From positions 1 through 20,782 of the forward strand of contig JACIWD010000015.1 of the NCBI GenBank assembly GCA_014361165.1: DNA of 20,782 bases, in the 5' to 3' direction. Every line of letters starts with the position of its first letter. The stretch's first letter is position 1. Shown here in pieces: positions 20,738 through 20,782 of the stretch. This stretch comes from Candidatus Mnemosynella bozhongmuii. Lineage in GTDB: Archaea > Halobacteriota > Archaeoglobi > Mnemosynellales > Mnemosynellaceae. The notes under the pieces are model-generated. The model searched no databases and was not told the DNA's origin. It saw only the letters and a program-made list of their open reading frames with translations. Both the position numbers and the translations under genes were made by a program.

Positions 20738-20782
20738 GTGAGGATTTTGGAGCTCATAGGTGGATATCCGGAATACATGAGG
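20738..20782 (+). CDS. Start of a further operon gene, possibly flavoprotein subunit (partial)
   Basis: GTG at 20738, two bases after the preceding stop, opens a frame that runs off the window. Only 15 residues are visible (start MRILELIGG, then YPEYMR). They do not include a Rossmann GxGxxG motif. Given the Fe-S subunit just upstream, a fumarate reductase/succinate dehydrogenase-type flavoprotein with a short N-terminal extension would be expected, but the sequence does not show this. The function is therefore inferred from context only. Confidence 0.5.
   Translation, partial: MRILELIGGYPEYMR

Overview
The window is a gene-dense, almost gap-free piece of an anaerobic archaeal chromosome. 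The archaeal assignment rests on TATA-box promoters, GGAGGTGA-type ribosome binding sites, Arg codons that are almost all AGA/AGG, and archaea-specific enzymes: an ADP-dependent sugar kinase, the bifunctional fructose-1,6-bisphosphate aldolase/phosphatase and an archaeal-type phosphoglycerate kinase. The Eha-type membrane [NiFe] hydrogenase points to a methanogen or a methanogen-related euryarchaeal lineage. The sequence alone does not identify the genus, and no methanogenesis gene lies in the window. No tRNA, rRNA, CRISPR array or mobile element was seen, and no stretch of 300 bases or more lacks a gene.

Layout. (1) 1-5931, plus strand: the end of an ADP-dependent sugar kinase, then a promoter and a tightly packed run fbp - pgk - gap - NfeD protease - stomatin. 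This joins central carbon metabolism to a membrane-quality-control pair. The GAPDH is of the bacterial class I type, not the usual archaeal type. (2) 6019-13135, plus strand: a 15-gene eha operon in canonical order (A to K, then M, N, O, P), nearly all genes overlapping or touching. It encodes about a dozen small membrane proteins, a NuoH-like subunit, a short NuoL/M/N-like subunit, the NuoB-like small subunit, the NiFe large subunit and a 4x[4Fe-4S] polyferredoxin. Genes for a separate EhaL and for EhaQ-T are not present here. (3) 13117-13725: an Lrp/AsnC regulator on the minus strand, with two in-phase CTCAC/GTGAG inverted repeats in the divergent promoter region it shares with the next operon. 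(4) 13726-16926, plus strand: a YjbQ-family protein, a flavoredoxin-like flavin protein, an old-yellow-enzyme with its own Fe-S site, and a CPA2 cation/proton antiporter. (5) 16905-18663, minus strand: two-subunit class I fumarase (alpha, beta) plus a cysteine-rich DsrE-like protein. (6) 18822-20782, plus strand: HdrC-like, HdrB-like, a fumarate-reductase-type Fe-S protein and the first codons of a further gene that runs off the window.

How it fits together. Eha would couple H2 oxidation or evolution, with ferredoxin, to an ion gradient. Fumarase makes fumarate from malate, and the divergent HdrCB/FrdB-like operon looks like a soluble enzyme linking a flavoprotein (probably fumarate/succinate type) to an Hdr-type thiol/disulfide centre. 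It resembles thiol:fumarate reductase with its FrdB-HdrB fusion split into separate genes and an HdrC added. That module, next to fumarase and a DsrE-like sulfur-carrier candidate, is the most interesting part of the window. Its substrate and partner are inference only.
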